From Owenia fusiformis (taxonomy: Eukaryota > Annelida > Polychaeta > Sabellida > Oweniidae), in NCBI GenBank assembly GCA_903813345.2, contig CAIIXF020000009.1:310001-374000 (forward strand): a stretch of 64,000 nt of DNA, read 5' to 3'. Positions within the stretch are counted from its first letter, which is position 1; each line of letters begins with the position of its first letter. Below the pieces are notes generated by a model. That model did not search any database. It saw nothing but the letters and a program-made list of their open reading frames with translations, and was not told where the DNA came from. Shown here one piece after another: positions 44,580 to 56,089 of this stretch. The position numbers and the translations under genes are program-made.

Positions 44580-45830
44580 AGGAAAACTAAAGATTTTTAC
44601 AATGCTGTATTATTTTTCTATAAGAATGGTTACAATATATACTTAGGTGTCCTATTTGACAGATCATTACAGACAGACAGATCATTAAAAGATCATTAAA
44701 AGATCATATCCATCTTATGAATTTGATAGTCCCTAAGGGAAAGAAGTTAAAAGGCTATGTGACATCAATTCTGAATAAGCACTTGAATGTTAATAGAATC
44801 ACTTTCGGTGATAGACTTTATAAAACGGTAGTAGTCCCATCACTCTTACACGGGTCTGGAATACTTTTACTAGACAAAAAGTCGCACATTAATAAAATGT
44901 CATCCATACAATATAATGTGGGATGCGCCATAATGGATGTCCATTGCAAACCTGCCAAAGTTGCCCTGTTTGGTGACCTAGGCTGGAAGCCCATAGAAAC
45001 ATTGTTGGAAAAGAGCATGATAAATTACTATATTTACCTGAAGTCCCTTAACAAAGAAAACTTACATGCAAGGTTACTTAACGACATGGAAATAAGAGCC
45101 CAGAAGGGTAAGCAAATGGGTTGGGATTTCATTGGTAGTGTCTATAGAATCCTTAACAAATATGATCTAGATTTTAATACTGATTTTAGTGATCTAAAAC
45201 AGATGTTTGAATGTAATATGTCTGATAAGCTGAAAAGCGATTTTAGTGATAGTGTTAATAATATGACTAGTCTTAAAACCTATGTACATTTAAAGAACAG
45301 ATATGGCAAGGAGGAATACCTTCGAACATTCTCGAATGACTTCCTGGGATGCAAATATAAATTCCTTGCAAGGAGTGGTAGATTCAAATTAAGATCTGAA
45401 ACCTGTAAATGGAGAAATCTGAGTAATGATCCACTGGACAATAAATGCACATATTGTAACTTGAATAGCGTAGAAGATATGACACACAGACTCTTAATAT
45501 GTCCCCATTTTAATGATTACCGTATACTATTTTATAATTCAATCACTAATATCGATCCAAATATATGTACTCTGTTTTTTGCTTTACCAATTGAACAGAA
45601 AATTGTTTGGATTTTGGGAGATGGAGCAATGATTGGAGGACATGACTTTTATTGTAAATTTGATAAAGTGTCAAAGAATTTTTTAAAACAGATTTATAGT
45701 CATAACTTTTAAAGTAAAGATGTAACCATTTTAATGGATATTTTACCTGGATGCACCTAATTTTAGTGTGCCACTGTTGTAAAAGTGTAATTCCAAATAA
45801 ATAAATAAAATAAATAAAATAAAAAAATAT
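44580..45830 (+). pseudogene. non-LTR retrotransposon fragment, RT end to zinc knuckle and A-rich tail
   Basis: Starts within the reverse transcriptase (FRKTKDFYNAVLFFYKNGYN, then YLGVLFDRSL, the Y-L-G block). After a small duplicated stretch (AGATCATTA repeated) it runs open for 331 codons (44717-45712): YKTVVVPSLLHGSGILL, then GDLGWKPIETLLEKSM, then RFKLRSETCKWRNL, and the zinc knuckle CTYCNLNSVEDMTHRLLICP with Y/F-x2-YR after it. It ends with repeated AATAAATAAATAAAAT, the usual simple tail. It is 5' truncated. The long open frame suggests a fairly young insertion. It differs in sequence from the LINE tail at 8.8-9.4 kb. Confidence 0.8.
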
Positions 45831-46574
45831 CTCAACTCAATCTTTCTCGAAAATTATTTTAAATAGAATTAGATAATTAGATGTGGACTCTATTTTGAAT
45901 CACAAAAGTTTGCTCAGATCGAGTGTTTTCTTTTTGTATATTCACTGTTTTGCCAGAGAAATTTAGCACAGCATATTCACTTTTTTCCTGTGACATTGTA
46001 ATAATTCATAGAAGACATGGTACTTTATTCTTGCCAAATGTTTCATACTTTAAAATGCCAATGACACTTTTGGTGTTCAACTGCTCAGATTCTTCTTAGT
46101 TCAACCTTCATACCAAGACATTTGCATGTGCAACCTGAAAAAGATGATGTTGTATTGACTCTTGAGTAAGAAGTTGATTACATAAAAAATAACTTGAAAT
46201 GAATTGAATTGAATAGATTAAAAGGTTATATTTGGTATATAAAAAACTGAATGTAAATGAAGAAAATAGAAATTGGAAGAAAATTACTATATACCTGAAA
46301 AAGATGTTGTTGTATTGAATACTGAGTAAGAAGTGAAAAAGCAGTAAATAATTTGCCGGGAATAAATTTGAAGCGATTTGATTGGTTGAAAAGAAATAAA
46401 AATCAAAATAAGTTAAGGAATAATTATGTACCTTTACTGTAGTAAAGCTATGCATATAATTCACTCGCCTTCACATTGCGCGAGGCAGCGACTTATGTAA
46501 TTATTTTACTGCATAATAATTGAAATAAATGTATAAGGAACTCATGGAGAAGAAGGCCAATAGTCTTGCTACTA
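45831..46574. other. no supported gene; two copies of a 160-bp weak repeat
   Basis: ACCTGAAAAAGATGATGTTG and ACCTGAAAAAGATGTTGTTG, each followed by TATTGA and GAGTAAGAAGT, occur at 46134 and 46293. A minus-strand Phe/Tyr-rich frame (46108-46464) is low complexity. Confidence 0.45.
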
Positions 46575-47194
46575 CAGGGTGGGCCAAAATAAACGCCACT
46601 TTTTTTCAAGCCACTATAACTTTTTTATTTTCCAACCTACATACCCCAAATTTTGCAGTTATATAGTGCCAAGGGTTCTTAGTAATAATATAATGTAACA
46701 AGTCCTTCAACTGGGATTATATTTGATCTAAAAGAGGAGTTCAATTGGTCCGCCACCCCATTTGATGATAGATTTTAGTTTTAGTCGCCTTGCTGATATA
46801 GCAGTACCAATGAAATGTTAGCTATATTTTTTTCAACGTGTCTTAATTGCCAGCTTTAGTTAAGCAATTTTTAGATTGGGTGCCTTCATACCATCTCCTG
46901 GAGACCTCCCCATACAATATACTCACTTGGGTTTGAATTAGGGCTATTAGCTTGTGGTCATCAGGGCGTATCAGTTTAGTAACATTATGCAAATTATGCT
47001 TATTTATAATGGCACACCACATGCTTAAGTGAGAACTGGTGACATATTTTATTCAAGTAAAAGTGTATAATTCATGATCAATGGCTAGATAACAACCTCA
47101 AGTTTCATTTGGTATGTAAATTATGATTTTGTATCAAAAATTAAAAAGTTATAGCATTTTGAAAAAAAAGTGGCGTTTTTTTTGGCCCACCCTG
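46575..47194. mobile_element. 620-bp Tc1/mariner-like MITE
   Basis: Ends CAGGGTGGGCCAAAATAAAC then GCCACTTTTTTTC, and in reverse complement CAGGGTGGGCCAAAAAAAAC then GCCACTTTTTTTTC, with TA on both sides (46573-46574, 47195-47196). The interior has no transposase. TA target and CAGGGTG start place it with mariner-like elements. Confidence 0.85.
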
Positions 47195-47619
47195 TAGATA
47201 TAAAGGGGACCAGGCAGTTGGCTTTGGGTGTGGCATATCAGCATAAAAGCAAGATCTAAAAACATTTTACTTCCTTCACAAAGAACTATTCAAAATGCTA
47301 CGCCTCTAGATGATATTGTGCAATTGAATATGTCAAAAGTCACATATCTGCAGTAAACACCAATCTGCTGATACCATTGATAGTTTGATTGAAAAACTAG
47401 GGACAAAAATAATCACATAGAATTCCATATCCCAACAGCTTCCCAACTAATAAATTCCTATTGAAATCAGTTAGGCTTGGGCTTAGGCAGTCATTGCCAG
47501 CAACAGTGCCAAAAAGCAAAAACAGTTCATTAAGTTGAATAAAGAAATGAACCATTATAGTCATGTCAAATCCGAAACAACATCATCAGCAAATAACTAA
47601 CAAGTATGATTTTAATAGC

Positions 47620-48090
47620 TTTTCTCCTGTGTAAAAAAGGGGAACTGATGTACACTTTCACATTTAAAAGGTTTTCTCCTGTGTGACAAAATATAAAATG
47701 TTCTACAAATTCACATTTAAATGGCTTTTCTCCTTTATGAAAAAATATAAAATGATCTACATATTCACATTTGAATGGTCTTTGTCCATTGTGACAAAAT
47801 ATAAAAAAATGATCTACATTTTCATATTTAAATGGCCTTTCTCCATTGTGACAAAATATAAAAGGATCTACATATTCATATTTGAATGGCCTTTCTCCAT
47901 TGTGACAAAATATAAAAGGATCTACATATTCACATTCAAATGGCTTTTCTCCTGTATGAAAATATATAAAATAATGATATTTAAATTTCCTTCTCCAGTG
48001 AGAAATAAATTGAACTACACTTTCACATTCAATTGGTATTTCTCCAGTGTGAAAAAATATGAAATGATCTACACATTCAGATTTAAATGG
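47620..48090 (-). repeat. zinc-finger-linker array 2
   Basis: Eight or so units of the same 54-57 bp repeat as at 36.7-37.3 kb (ATTCACATTTAAATGGCTTT then TCTCCTGTGTGACAAAATAT). On the minus strand HTGE(R/K)PF(K/E)CEY recurs. The plus strand is also open for 137 codons (47683-48096) because the unit is in phase; I treat that frame as a by-product. Confidence 0.75.
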
Positions 48091-48099
48091 ATTTAAAAA

Positions 48100-49298
48100 A
48101 ATGATTAGAATTTGTTACAAATACTCAGTTGATACTACATGGGATATATTTAAAATGGATAACCATGCAGATCATCACAATGTGCAATAGAAACATTAAG
48201 CAGACTTTTTTATATTAAAAACAGGATATTTAATAAGAAAAATATGTACAGTGATTCAAGCTGAGCTTCTACAGTATTGTCCAGATACAACTAGATTTAG
48301 AAAATACAAACATTCACCCTTATAAAGCTGAAAAATGCTATGGAACTTTCAAAGATTCAAAGAAGCAGGAAAGATGCAATTAAAAAAGGAAACCAGAGTG
48401 AAACATTACATAAACATGAACAAGTAGAATGACATATCGGATAGTTGTGAAAACTTGAAATTACTTAGTACTTGGAAAGAAAAATATGCAAGAAAATATG
48501 TAAGGCCCTTAAATATGACACAAAAATTATCAAATGCAGAAAAATAAGAAAGGCTACATGAAAATATTCATATGTTCTTAAAATGATTTGCCATACAAAT
48601 TATTTAGATGGGTCAGAAACAACAAAAATTCAAGATGCCATAGATGCTTGCTTTTCCAAACAAATGATTTGCTTCCAAAAAGCAAGATATCTTGAAACAA
48701 CAATTACCAGAAGACTACATTGTTGACTGGATTATAAAGTATAGAAGTGGTTAGAGAGCAAGGAATATCCATGCTTGGCTCAAGGTCAATGAATTCGCAA
48801 TATCAAGACTGCTCAGTTCAAATAAAATATGACCACACACCTGATGCAACTAATAAACTTTACCTTCAAAGAAAGAACAGAAGAAAGAACAGAAGAAAAC
48901 CAAATAAAAATTTATACCTTAAACCCTTTGAATTCAGAAAGCTTATATGCTTTAACAGAAACAGAAACGAAAAAAGATTAAATGGAATTGGTATAAAGGA
49001 ATAACACCATCACTTAACCATTATGCATATCAAAACCTCCCTTTAGAGCTTGGTCGATCCTAGTAATTGCTACCAAAAATGCACAAAAGAGTTGTGGGAG
49101 CAGAGAGGGTTTTGAAGAAATTACCAAAGCTGATGAAAATAGTGATGTTAAAAAACATATACCACATAAAAACATATATATATTAACAAAGGATGAACTG
49201 TCAAAAGCGAGTACAATATGTTGGATAGTGGGACAAAGTGATTTCACCCTTAAATCCAAGTATATGATCCCAGTCATAGTGTAAGAAATACATTTTCC
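48100..49298. other. no supported gene
   Basis: A+T-rich. An 85-codon frame at 48747-49004 is Lys/Arg/Asn-rich (KNRRKNRRKPNKN) and has no motif. Confidence 0.4.
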
Positions 49299-49632
49299 AG
49301 CTGGCTGAGGATATTACCAGCCTTGCAGCAGACATATTGGCTTTCAATCCCATTGTGGACACTGTCATCATCGGGTCTCTGTTTCCTAGGGGGTGGTCTA
49401 AGTCAGATAAATTTCTCAATAGCTTGCAACATTCCATAGATTTCCAATACCTTGGTTATGTCAATCAATTTCCACCTTATGGCCAAAATACATTCCTTCC
49501 AGTCCCCTAAATTGTTCTTCCACTTTCATCAAAGCGTATTTGATCAACACAATTCCATGAAATACTAAGGGATCCTGTACACCTCAACGATACAGGGGAA
49601 GCTCTCCTCAGAGCTTCATGGGAAAATCTAGC
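49299..49632 (+). pseudogene. SGNH-hydrolase-like domain, C-terminal half
   Basis: SGNH (GDSL) domains are esterase-type folds; in animals they occur in some non-LTR retrotransposon ORF1 proteins. Here the reading VIIGSLFPRGWSKSDKFLNS, then LQHSIDFQYLGYVNQF, and in the next frame DPVHLNDTGEALLRASWENL gives the late part of the domain, including the D-x2-H-x-N block V. The first 84 bases (from AGCTGGCTGAGGATATTACC) are repeated at 50945-51028, where the N-terminal half ends. One frameshift. The carrier element is not identified. Confidence 0.55.
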
Positions 49633-50399
49633 CTGCTCATTCAGGTTAAGACAGTAAGTATTCAGAGCGGCACCTCTGTAAACTGTGCCAGGGAGTCTTT
49701 AGTTAAGGATAGTTAAATTTTCTCTTTTTCCTTTTTAAAATGGGTCTCTCATAGTTTATAGTTATGTTATCGTTTATCGAACATTATATGGCTTTATTTA
49801 CTATGTACATTTAGTACGGCAGTTATTACAGTACTCCTGGGAGTTACCAACCACCTTTGTTATTATTGCTTTGCAGCTACCCCACATTTCACCCCAGAAG
49901 AGCTGAGGGGTTAAAGCTTTGTGGCTATCCTATCAGCACACACTTGCTACTGTGGTAAGTTCTTGGGGTAACATTTTATTGTTTTTGAATCCCCTTTGTT
50001 TTATGGGCCTAGCAGTTATCATATGGCCTTGGCAAGTCGCTAACCCTTGCCAGCAGTTACTTTAAACAGTTTTCAGCAGTTATCTCATCTACAACTCAAT
50101 GCTTTAGTTAACATTAATCCAGGTGGTGTATTCTACCATAGGTAGTTCTGTCTTTATGCTCATACTTTAGACAGTCTTAACATATATTTATTAGTTTGAT
50201 TATACTAATTTTTTGTTTGTCTAGGATGCTTGTTAGGCTGATTCACAGCCAGTTCCCCTCACACCATTATTACCACATCACATCGTGGAGGACATTTTTT
50301 ACGATGTCCCCGCACCATCCTCACCTATCAGGCCCCTCATGGAGAGTAATCCCAGGTCAGGATCTACACTGTCCCGGGTGCCTTCATTAATGGACATGG
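49633..50399. other. spacer between the SGNH halves
   Basis: Relatively G+C-richer than most of the window, with short frames only (50196-50390). It may be a 5' non-coding part of the SGNH-bearing element. Confidence 0.35.
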
Positions 50400-51028
50400 A
50401 GATATAGGTCTCTGATCCTACTCAGGAAATCTACTATGACGCCCCTTGGGCAGCTCACTCTGGGATTACACCCCTCATGAATACCCATCCCACTTAGTCT
50501 ATACAAACCATCGCCCACCCCACCCCACCAATCCCAGCCATCACCCATCACAAACATGGCAGTAGCTCAGATCAGTTGTCAACCCCCTCCCACCCTGTAC
50601 ACATACCCCTTATGAATTTGAGCATCCCATTCCCCATCCTTCCCCCTCATTCATCTGACCCTGCCATTAAAGTGGCCATTCTCGGTCACTCCTTTGTGCA
50701 CCATCTGTCCCATGGTCCACCTGCCCTTCTGGGTTTTGATTTACGTTACACGGTTGGCCAGGTGCTACAGTACCAAGGGTCAGGAACAAGTTGAATCAAT
50801 GGACTGAAAATAGACGCTAGCCTTGTGCTGCTTCAAATAGGGGAAAATGACCTACCCACACCTTCCAGGAACATTCTCACATCCCCTCCCTCCCCTCCCC
50901 TTTCACCCTTTTCCTCCCCTAACCAGCTGGCTGAGGATATAACCAGCTGGCTGAGGATATTACCAGCCTTGCAGCAGACATATTGGCTTTCAATCCCAGT
51001 GTGGACACTGTCATCATTGGGTCTTTGT
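50400..51028 (+). pseudogene. Pro-rich ORF with SGNH-hydrolase N-terminal half
   Basis: A Pro/His/Ser-rich leader (MNLSIPFPILPPHSSDP) precedes IKVAILGHSFVHHLSHGPP, the block I motif with its Ser nucleophile in G-H-S-F. After a stop at about 50792 the next frame has LVLLQIGENDLPTPSRN, block III with G-x-N-D. A later frame holds QLAEDI and the start of the piece that the C-terminal half continues (84-base overlap). A Pro-rich leader plus SGNH domain is the layout of an ORF1-like protein. Two breaks. Confidence 0.5.
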
Positions 51029-51072
51029 TAACATTTGTTAGAATATGCTTATGAAAAGTATAGGAATGTGTG

Positions 51073-51195
51073 GAGTGGGTGGTGAAGGCCAAGGAGGGTG
51101 ATAGGTGGGTTGTAACTAAGCATAAATGCAAACAGTGTAACATACCTGTGCACCAGAAATGTCTCAGTACACATAGCGGAGAAGCAATAAATTGA
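51073..51195 (+). pseudogene. short Cys/His fragment
   Basis: VVTKHKCKQCNIPVHQKCLS then THSGEAIN has C-x2-C-x4-H-x2-C spacing, like the Cys-rich tail of piggyBac transposases, though only about 30 residues are open. A piggyBac-like MITE lies 470 bp downstream. Confidence 0.3.
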
Positions 51196-51661
51196 ACAAT
51201 AACAAAATAACAAAAATATATCATGAAATGAAGTGTGTATGCGAAAATGTCTTTTTCTTAAAATTTTGATATCTTTTGGTAAGGTAGACCTGGAAACTTG
51301 AAATAAAAACAATTTTAAAGCTGTTTTCAGTAGCTAGAGCTACAGTAAAATGTGGACCTTAAAATGAACTTCCACACTTACTTCTTTTCACAGAAGTTCA
51401 GATTTTTTGAAATCTCAGTATATAGGATACTGTAGCACCCCCTATATGTATTGAAAGTGACTAAAATGATGTTATTTTTATAGACCATTAAATTATCAAC
51501 ATTTTGATGTATAGTTTTGCATATCTATGATGTCAACTGAAGTTTTTGTGGTCATTTGAAGTCAATATGATTAAATCGCTCAGATATTCAAACTGGCCTC
51601 AGGAGTGAATATAAAATATCAAAAAATGTTTTGAAAAAAAGATTTCTCTCTCTAGGCGTAA

Positions 51662-51955
51662 CCTCTTGAATACCCAGAATGACAGATATATCTGTCACAA
51701 ATAAAATCCATTTGGGACCCAGAGCGACAGATATATCTGTCACACAATTTTTCACTAAAACTGCTCTAATTTTGGCAATTTTTATCCAATCTTCACAAAT
51801 TATGTTTTAAAATGAATGTAATGGGTCCATGTTTACTATTCTTATGAAATCAAACATCAACTATTGCGTTTTTAGATGTAAATATCCAAAAAACTGGCAA
51901 AAAAATGAAAAATGCTCTGGTTTCAAACCCTTTTTAGAGGCTGGTATTCAAGAGG
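51662..51955. mobile_element. 294-bp piggyBac-like MITE
   Basis: Ends CCTCTTGAATACCCAG and CTGGTATTCAAGAGG, flanked by TTAA on the right (51956-51959) and GTAA on the left (51658-51661, one change). Near the left end the palindrome GACAGATATATCTGTC occurs twice, 45 bp apart. TTAA targets and CC-starting inverted ends are typical of piggyBac. Non-coding. Confidence 0.65.
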
Positions 51956-52075
51956 TTAAGGTGCTTCTGGCATTCCTCTTTCATAATTACACAATTACAA
52001 TTTTAAGGGGTGTGTAACAATTTGAGGCGTATACTCATGAAAAAACTTTTTATTTTTATTTTTTATATTTTCTAG

Positions 52076-52264
52076 GCATTGGATACTTCTGGAATTCCTG
52101 GTTTGGAGAGCATGCAACCAATGGTTGACTATCTTGTTTCTCTTCACAGTTTCACTTAATTAAGCGAGGAGAACATTAATGAGATAGTCTGTCTCTACTC
52201 CAATTTGCTCAAGCTTGACAAACTCAAGGTCCGTATCCCTGACGACACAAGGACACATCTGTAA
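52076..52264 (+). pseudogene. isolated exon resembling copy A C-terminal exon
   Basis: After TTTCTAG the frame reads ALDTSGIPGLESMQPMVDYL, VSLHSFT, a stop, then LSEENINEIVCLYSNLLKLD and KLKVRIPDDTRTHL. It aligns with copy A 42175-42290 (LVDAFVDL...LSDAKVDELIGLW...YDKKRI) in length and key positions, so it looks like another member of that family. It could instead belong to the LDLFHA family that follows 1.2 kb downstream. Confidence 0.45.
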
Positions 52265-53460
52265 CCTTCCTACTCAATTGATGAACCAGGGACTAAGAAA
52301 TTTACTTTTCTAAAGGTAATAAGACTTGTAGAAAGCATGTTTGAAGAAGCATATGGAGAAGAAGTAATGGAACAAGAAATCACCAAGTTATAATAATTCT
52401 ACAGAAAAGAACAGTATGAAGAACTTTGAAAATGAGAGCTGGATGAGCATGGGACAGTTGCAGTATTGAAACAACATCTCAAAGATATTACAAGAAAAAA
52501 AATGAGCACAAAGTAAACAAAAAATGAAAAAATTGAGGTAAATGTTGATACTAATGTGTCACACACATAACAAAAGCAGTTGATGACATGCTTTTCTGTG
52601 CCTCTGAATCACATAAAACTATTTACCAACAATGATGACATTTTGATCATGACACATCCAGATCAACTAAAGCAACAACCTCACAGCCATGTGATTAGAC
52701 TGTCAAGTTATAGTCTGTTCATGTTATCTAAATAACCACAACCAATCATTCTTGAAATTTACGTTTCAAGTTGTAGTATCATTTCCTCATAAAGAGTAAA
52801 TGACAACATTATGACACAAAGGAATTTGAGAATGTTTGTTTTGGATGTTTTGATATTCTTGGGACTCCAGAACATCAGGTTGCTGGGTCAGATGTTGAAG
52901 GTATTATTGAAGGGCAGTACCAAAATACAAGATTTGCACAGCCATTTTGAATATGCACAATAAGACCAATCATCAAATCAGATGTGTCAGGGAATTTTGT
53001 ATCAGTGTTGAAAAAATAATGTATAGCATAATACATATTTGGGCTGTGATAGAATATCATTTAAATCCAAAATCTAACTTTTAAATTTGTATTTCAGAAA
53101 ATATGTCTTCTGATGAAACTTAAAAAAATGGATCTGGTGCTCAAGAAGATGATTTGTCCATCGATGAAGAAGATGGAGAAGTAGTTCTCTCCATAGCCAG
53201 GGAAATATAAATGCAGAAAATGAAGTCAAGATAGTAAAAGGGCTATGTATATAATACTGGCCCACATCTGGTCTTCTTAGCATACAGAAATACACCATTA
53301 GAGTGTGGTCACTCACCAGCAAAATTGTTGATGGGTAGATTATTAAGAACTAGATTACCATGTGCAATATAGGCCAATGATATAGACTGATATAAAGAAA
53401 AGTAAAACCCTCAAGAAAGAGAAACAAAAAATATGTATTATTATATCTATAATAGGTATT
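52265..53460. other. no firmly supported gene
   Basis: A 46-codon open stretch at about 52827-52950 (KEFENVCFGCFDILGTPEHQ) and a fragment at 53150-53210 are protein-like but unrecognised. They may be exons of the transposase-like gene that follows. Confidence 0.3.
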
Positions 53461-54363
53461 CTTCAATTTCCAGCTCCTGATCATCCGTTATAATTTGTAA
53501 AATATGTTCTTCAGTTGGACTTGTTCCATGCAGTGCAACATAGTTTGAAAACAATCAAAAAGGCATCTCCATTCAGAAAAGAGATTGCAAAGGATTTTAG
53601 ACTATTATTCAGAAGTAAAAAAAACGTTGGTAAAAAAGGACAATGCTAACACCGTCGAGGGAACAACTAATGAGACATCTGGATATCTTTTTGAAGAAAT
53701 TAAAGACAATGATTCATTTTCCACCTAAAGTATAATATTCAACAATAAAAATTTGCTGCAATTTCCAGCTCCTGATCGTCCAATATAATTTAATAATAAT
53801 TTAAAAAATATGTTCTTCAGTTGGACTTGTTCCATGCAGTGCAACATAGTTTGAAGAAAATCAAAAAGGCATCTCCATTCAGAAAAGAGATTGTATTAGG
53901 ATTTTAGACTATTATTCAGAAATCCAAAGGACGTTGGTAAAAAATGGACAATGCCAAAGCCGTCGAGGGAACAAATAATGTGACATTTGGATATCTTTTT
54001 GGAGAAATACAAGAGTGAACAATTCCAATAACTGTTCTGTTCTGTAAACCATTCATGCTATCAATCAAGAACTTACAGAAACATATAGTAAAGGGTTACC
54101 TTTCTAATATACCCTTGAAAGGCTCCACGTCAATACATAAAAGGCTACATCGCAGATTACAATACCTTATGAAATCTCATTCCAAAATTGCTTCACACAC
54201 AGCATATGCGATTATGTCAGTGATAATTGACAGCATTAATGGGTTTAACACATATCAATTAAGGGATACGCAAGCATTTTACTTTTGGCAGATGACATCA
54301 TTGAACCTTTCTGGATTTGGAAGATTTAAAATATATAGCGTAACTGATTCAAACTCAATATGA
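53461..54363 (+). pseudogene. LDLFHA-type transposase-like C-terminal fragment with exon duplication
   Basis: After TTCTTCAG the frame reads LDLFHAVQHSLKTIKKASPF. A continuing frame gives DFRLLFRNPKDVGKKWTMPK then PSREQIM and LDIFLEKYK. At 54055-54250 the reading is HIVKGYLSNIPLKGSTSIHK, then RLHRRLQYLMKSHS and TAYAIMSVII. This order (DLFHA; RLxFR-x2-D-x-G; G-x-L-S-x-IP; GT/S-x-R/K-x-LHR-x-L) matches, from memory, a widespread uncharacterised transposon-encoded protein family of invertebrates. The first exon is duplicated (53461-53750, 53755-54016; 306-bp offset), and each copy has different breaks. Confidence 0.55.
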
Positions 54364-54409
54364 AATGTCCAATCATACATATTCAGAATCTTACGGATAT
54401 TCCTTACAG

Positions 54410-54895
54410 GTAATACTTTTACGCACAATAAATGAATGGATAATAAGTAACAGGTTAAATCAATTAACAGCTGAGAACATCTTCCTGATATTCCATTCAT
54501 TGTTAGTGAAACTATTTCTAATAAGATAATGCACATTTTGATATTTATCAATAATGGACACATATGGGAGTATAGTAAAGTATGTGAACACAATACATAC
54601 ATTTTCCTGTATATATTAAGGACAATTAAGAACAATTAGGATATCACAATATAAAATACCTAACATATTATCACCAACAAAATTTCAAATTTCAAATATG
54701 AGGAAAACCACATGTAAACCATGGAACAAGGACTCAAGTAAATTTAGCTCAAAATGAAGAGTTAGTCATCGATCATGAGGACTCTTACGCACAATAAATG
54801 AATGGATAATAAGTAACCGGTTAAATCAATTAACAACTGAGAACATCCTCCTGATATTCCATTTATTGTTAGTGAAACGATTTTTGATTAGATGA
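54410..54895. repeat. 115-bp direct repeat, two copies 369 bp apart
   Basis: CTTTTACGCACAATAAATGA and CTCTTACGCACAATAAATGA each continue through GAACATC and CCTGATATTCCAT to GTTAGTGAAAC. The second copy is open in one frame (LRTINEWIISNRLNQL), so it may derive from a duplicated exon of the preceding gene. Confidence 0.75.
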
Positions 54896-54955
54896 ATCAT
54901 CATGTACTAATGAAACAGTATTAAAAAGAAATCTATCTGGATTCAAAGTGAAAAC

Positions 54956-55234
54956 ATGGAACAAGAGGCAACGGCAATTGTTTATTTGAAGCTTTCAGCA
55001 CATCATATAATTATTCTCATAGCTTCAACAACCAACCAAACCACAATAGAACATTTCCATTCATTAAATATACAGAGGGGAATGTCAATAGAATTATCAC
55101 AATTATTATTAAAAGTTATTGTGATCAAATACATGACTGAAAATAAACATGAGTACATGGAAATGATAGGTGCAAATGAAAATATATTCCAACCAGATGC
55201 TTATACAGTTACAACAAAATTAAGCGTTCAATAA
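54956..55234 (+). CDS. unrecognised ORF, 92 residues
   Basis: ATG frame MEQEATAIVYLKLSAHHIII, then KVIVIKYMTENKHEYMEMIG. No motif. It sits between two transposon-like gene families and may be part of either. Confidence 0.25.
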   Translation: MEQEATAIVYLKLSAHHIIILIASTTNQTTIEHFHSLNIQRGMSIELSQLLLKVIVIKYMTENKHEYMEMIGANENIFQPDAYTVTTKLSVQ

Positions 55235-56089
55235 CAATTTAGCTGATACCATTCCTATAACTGAAGAAAATTTTTTAAATCTACACAGTCATATTAAGTC
55301 TTATTACCATTTTTATTATTATTTGGGAGTATTTTAACACTTCTCCCCCATTTTTGCAATTTGAATCCTCAATATTATAAAATATCTTTTGGTAGGCCAA
55401 TTGAACATGTTGCTTGCAACACAACACAACAGAACTAAAGGTGAAATAAAATAATTTTTGCTGTAGTGGAGCAATTTTGTACATATTTGATATGTAAATT
55501 CTCAAAAGCATGGTTCACTGTTGCTGTTGTTTAGTTAAACCATCATCTAAGAATATTTTAAACTGTTTTTCAGATGCCTCTGTTTACCATGAATATCAGG
55601 ACCAGGAAGTGTGTCCTCAAAGACAGTTTAAAGATGTGGAACTATCCTCCACCAACTCCACTCACTGTGTTGGGGCCACCCAAGACATTTGGTCCATACT
55701 TCCAACTCCCTTTCTTCATGTGGGCGCCCCACAGACTCTGGTCAGGACAACCGCTGGTTTGCCACCTGTGTGAGAAGAGGCTCACCAAGGCAGGAGTATA
55801 CCAGCAGACCTGCCGGCAGGTACTGAGAGAAGAATCCTGGTATTGGATGGGTACAGAGTACCTCGAGTGCAAGGGATGCGGCAAAAAGAGTGCAGCTTGG
55901 TCTGGCCACATCTTAGACCAGTTAGCCTTAGGCCAAAGAAGTCATTTTCCAGCATTCCTTACTTATTGGTAAGTTCATTTCTTTGCTCATCATTTTATTT
56001 TAGAAATGTACTTAATGACCTTAGGGTGATTCCCATGGAATTCCCACCAGGGATGCTAAACTGCTTTTAGCGTACACTTACAACTCAAT

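Noticed and set aside
47683-48096. 137-codon plus-strand ORF (Lys/Phe/Ile-rich)
   Set aside because: Antisense of the zinc-finger-linker array; the informative reading (HTGERPFKCE) is on the minus strand.
54279-54635. 118-codon minus-strand ORF
   Set aside because: Overlaps the plus-strand LDLFHA-family C-terminus and has a Leu/Ile-rich composition expected from A+T-rich antisense sequence.
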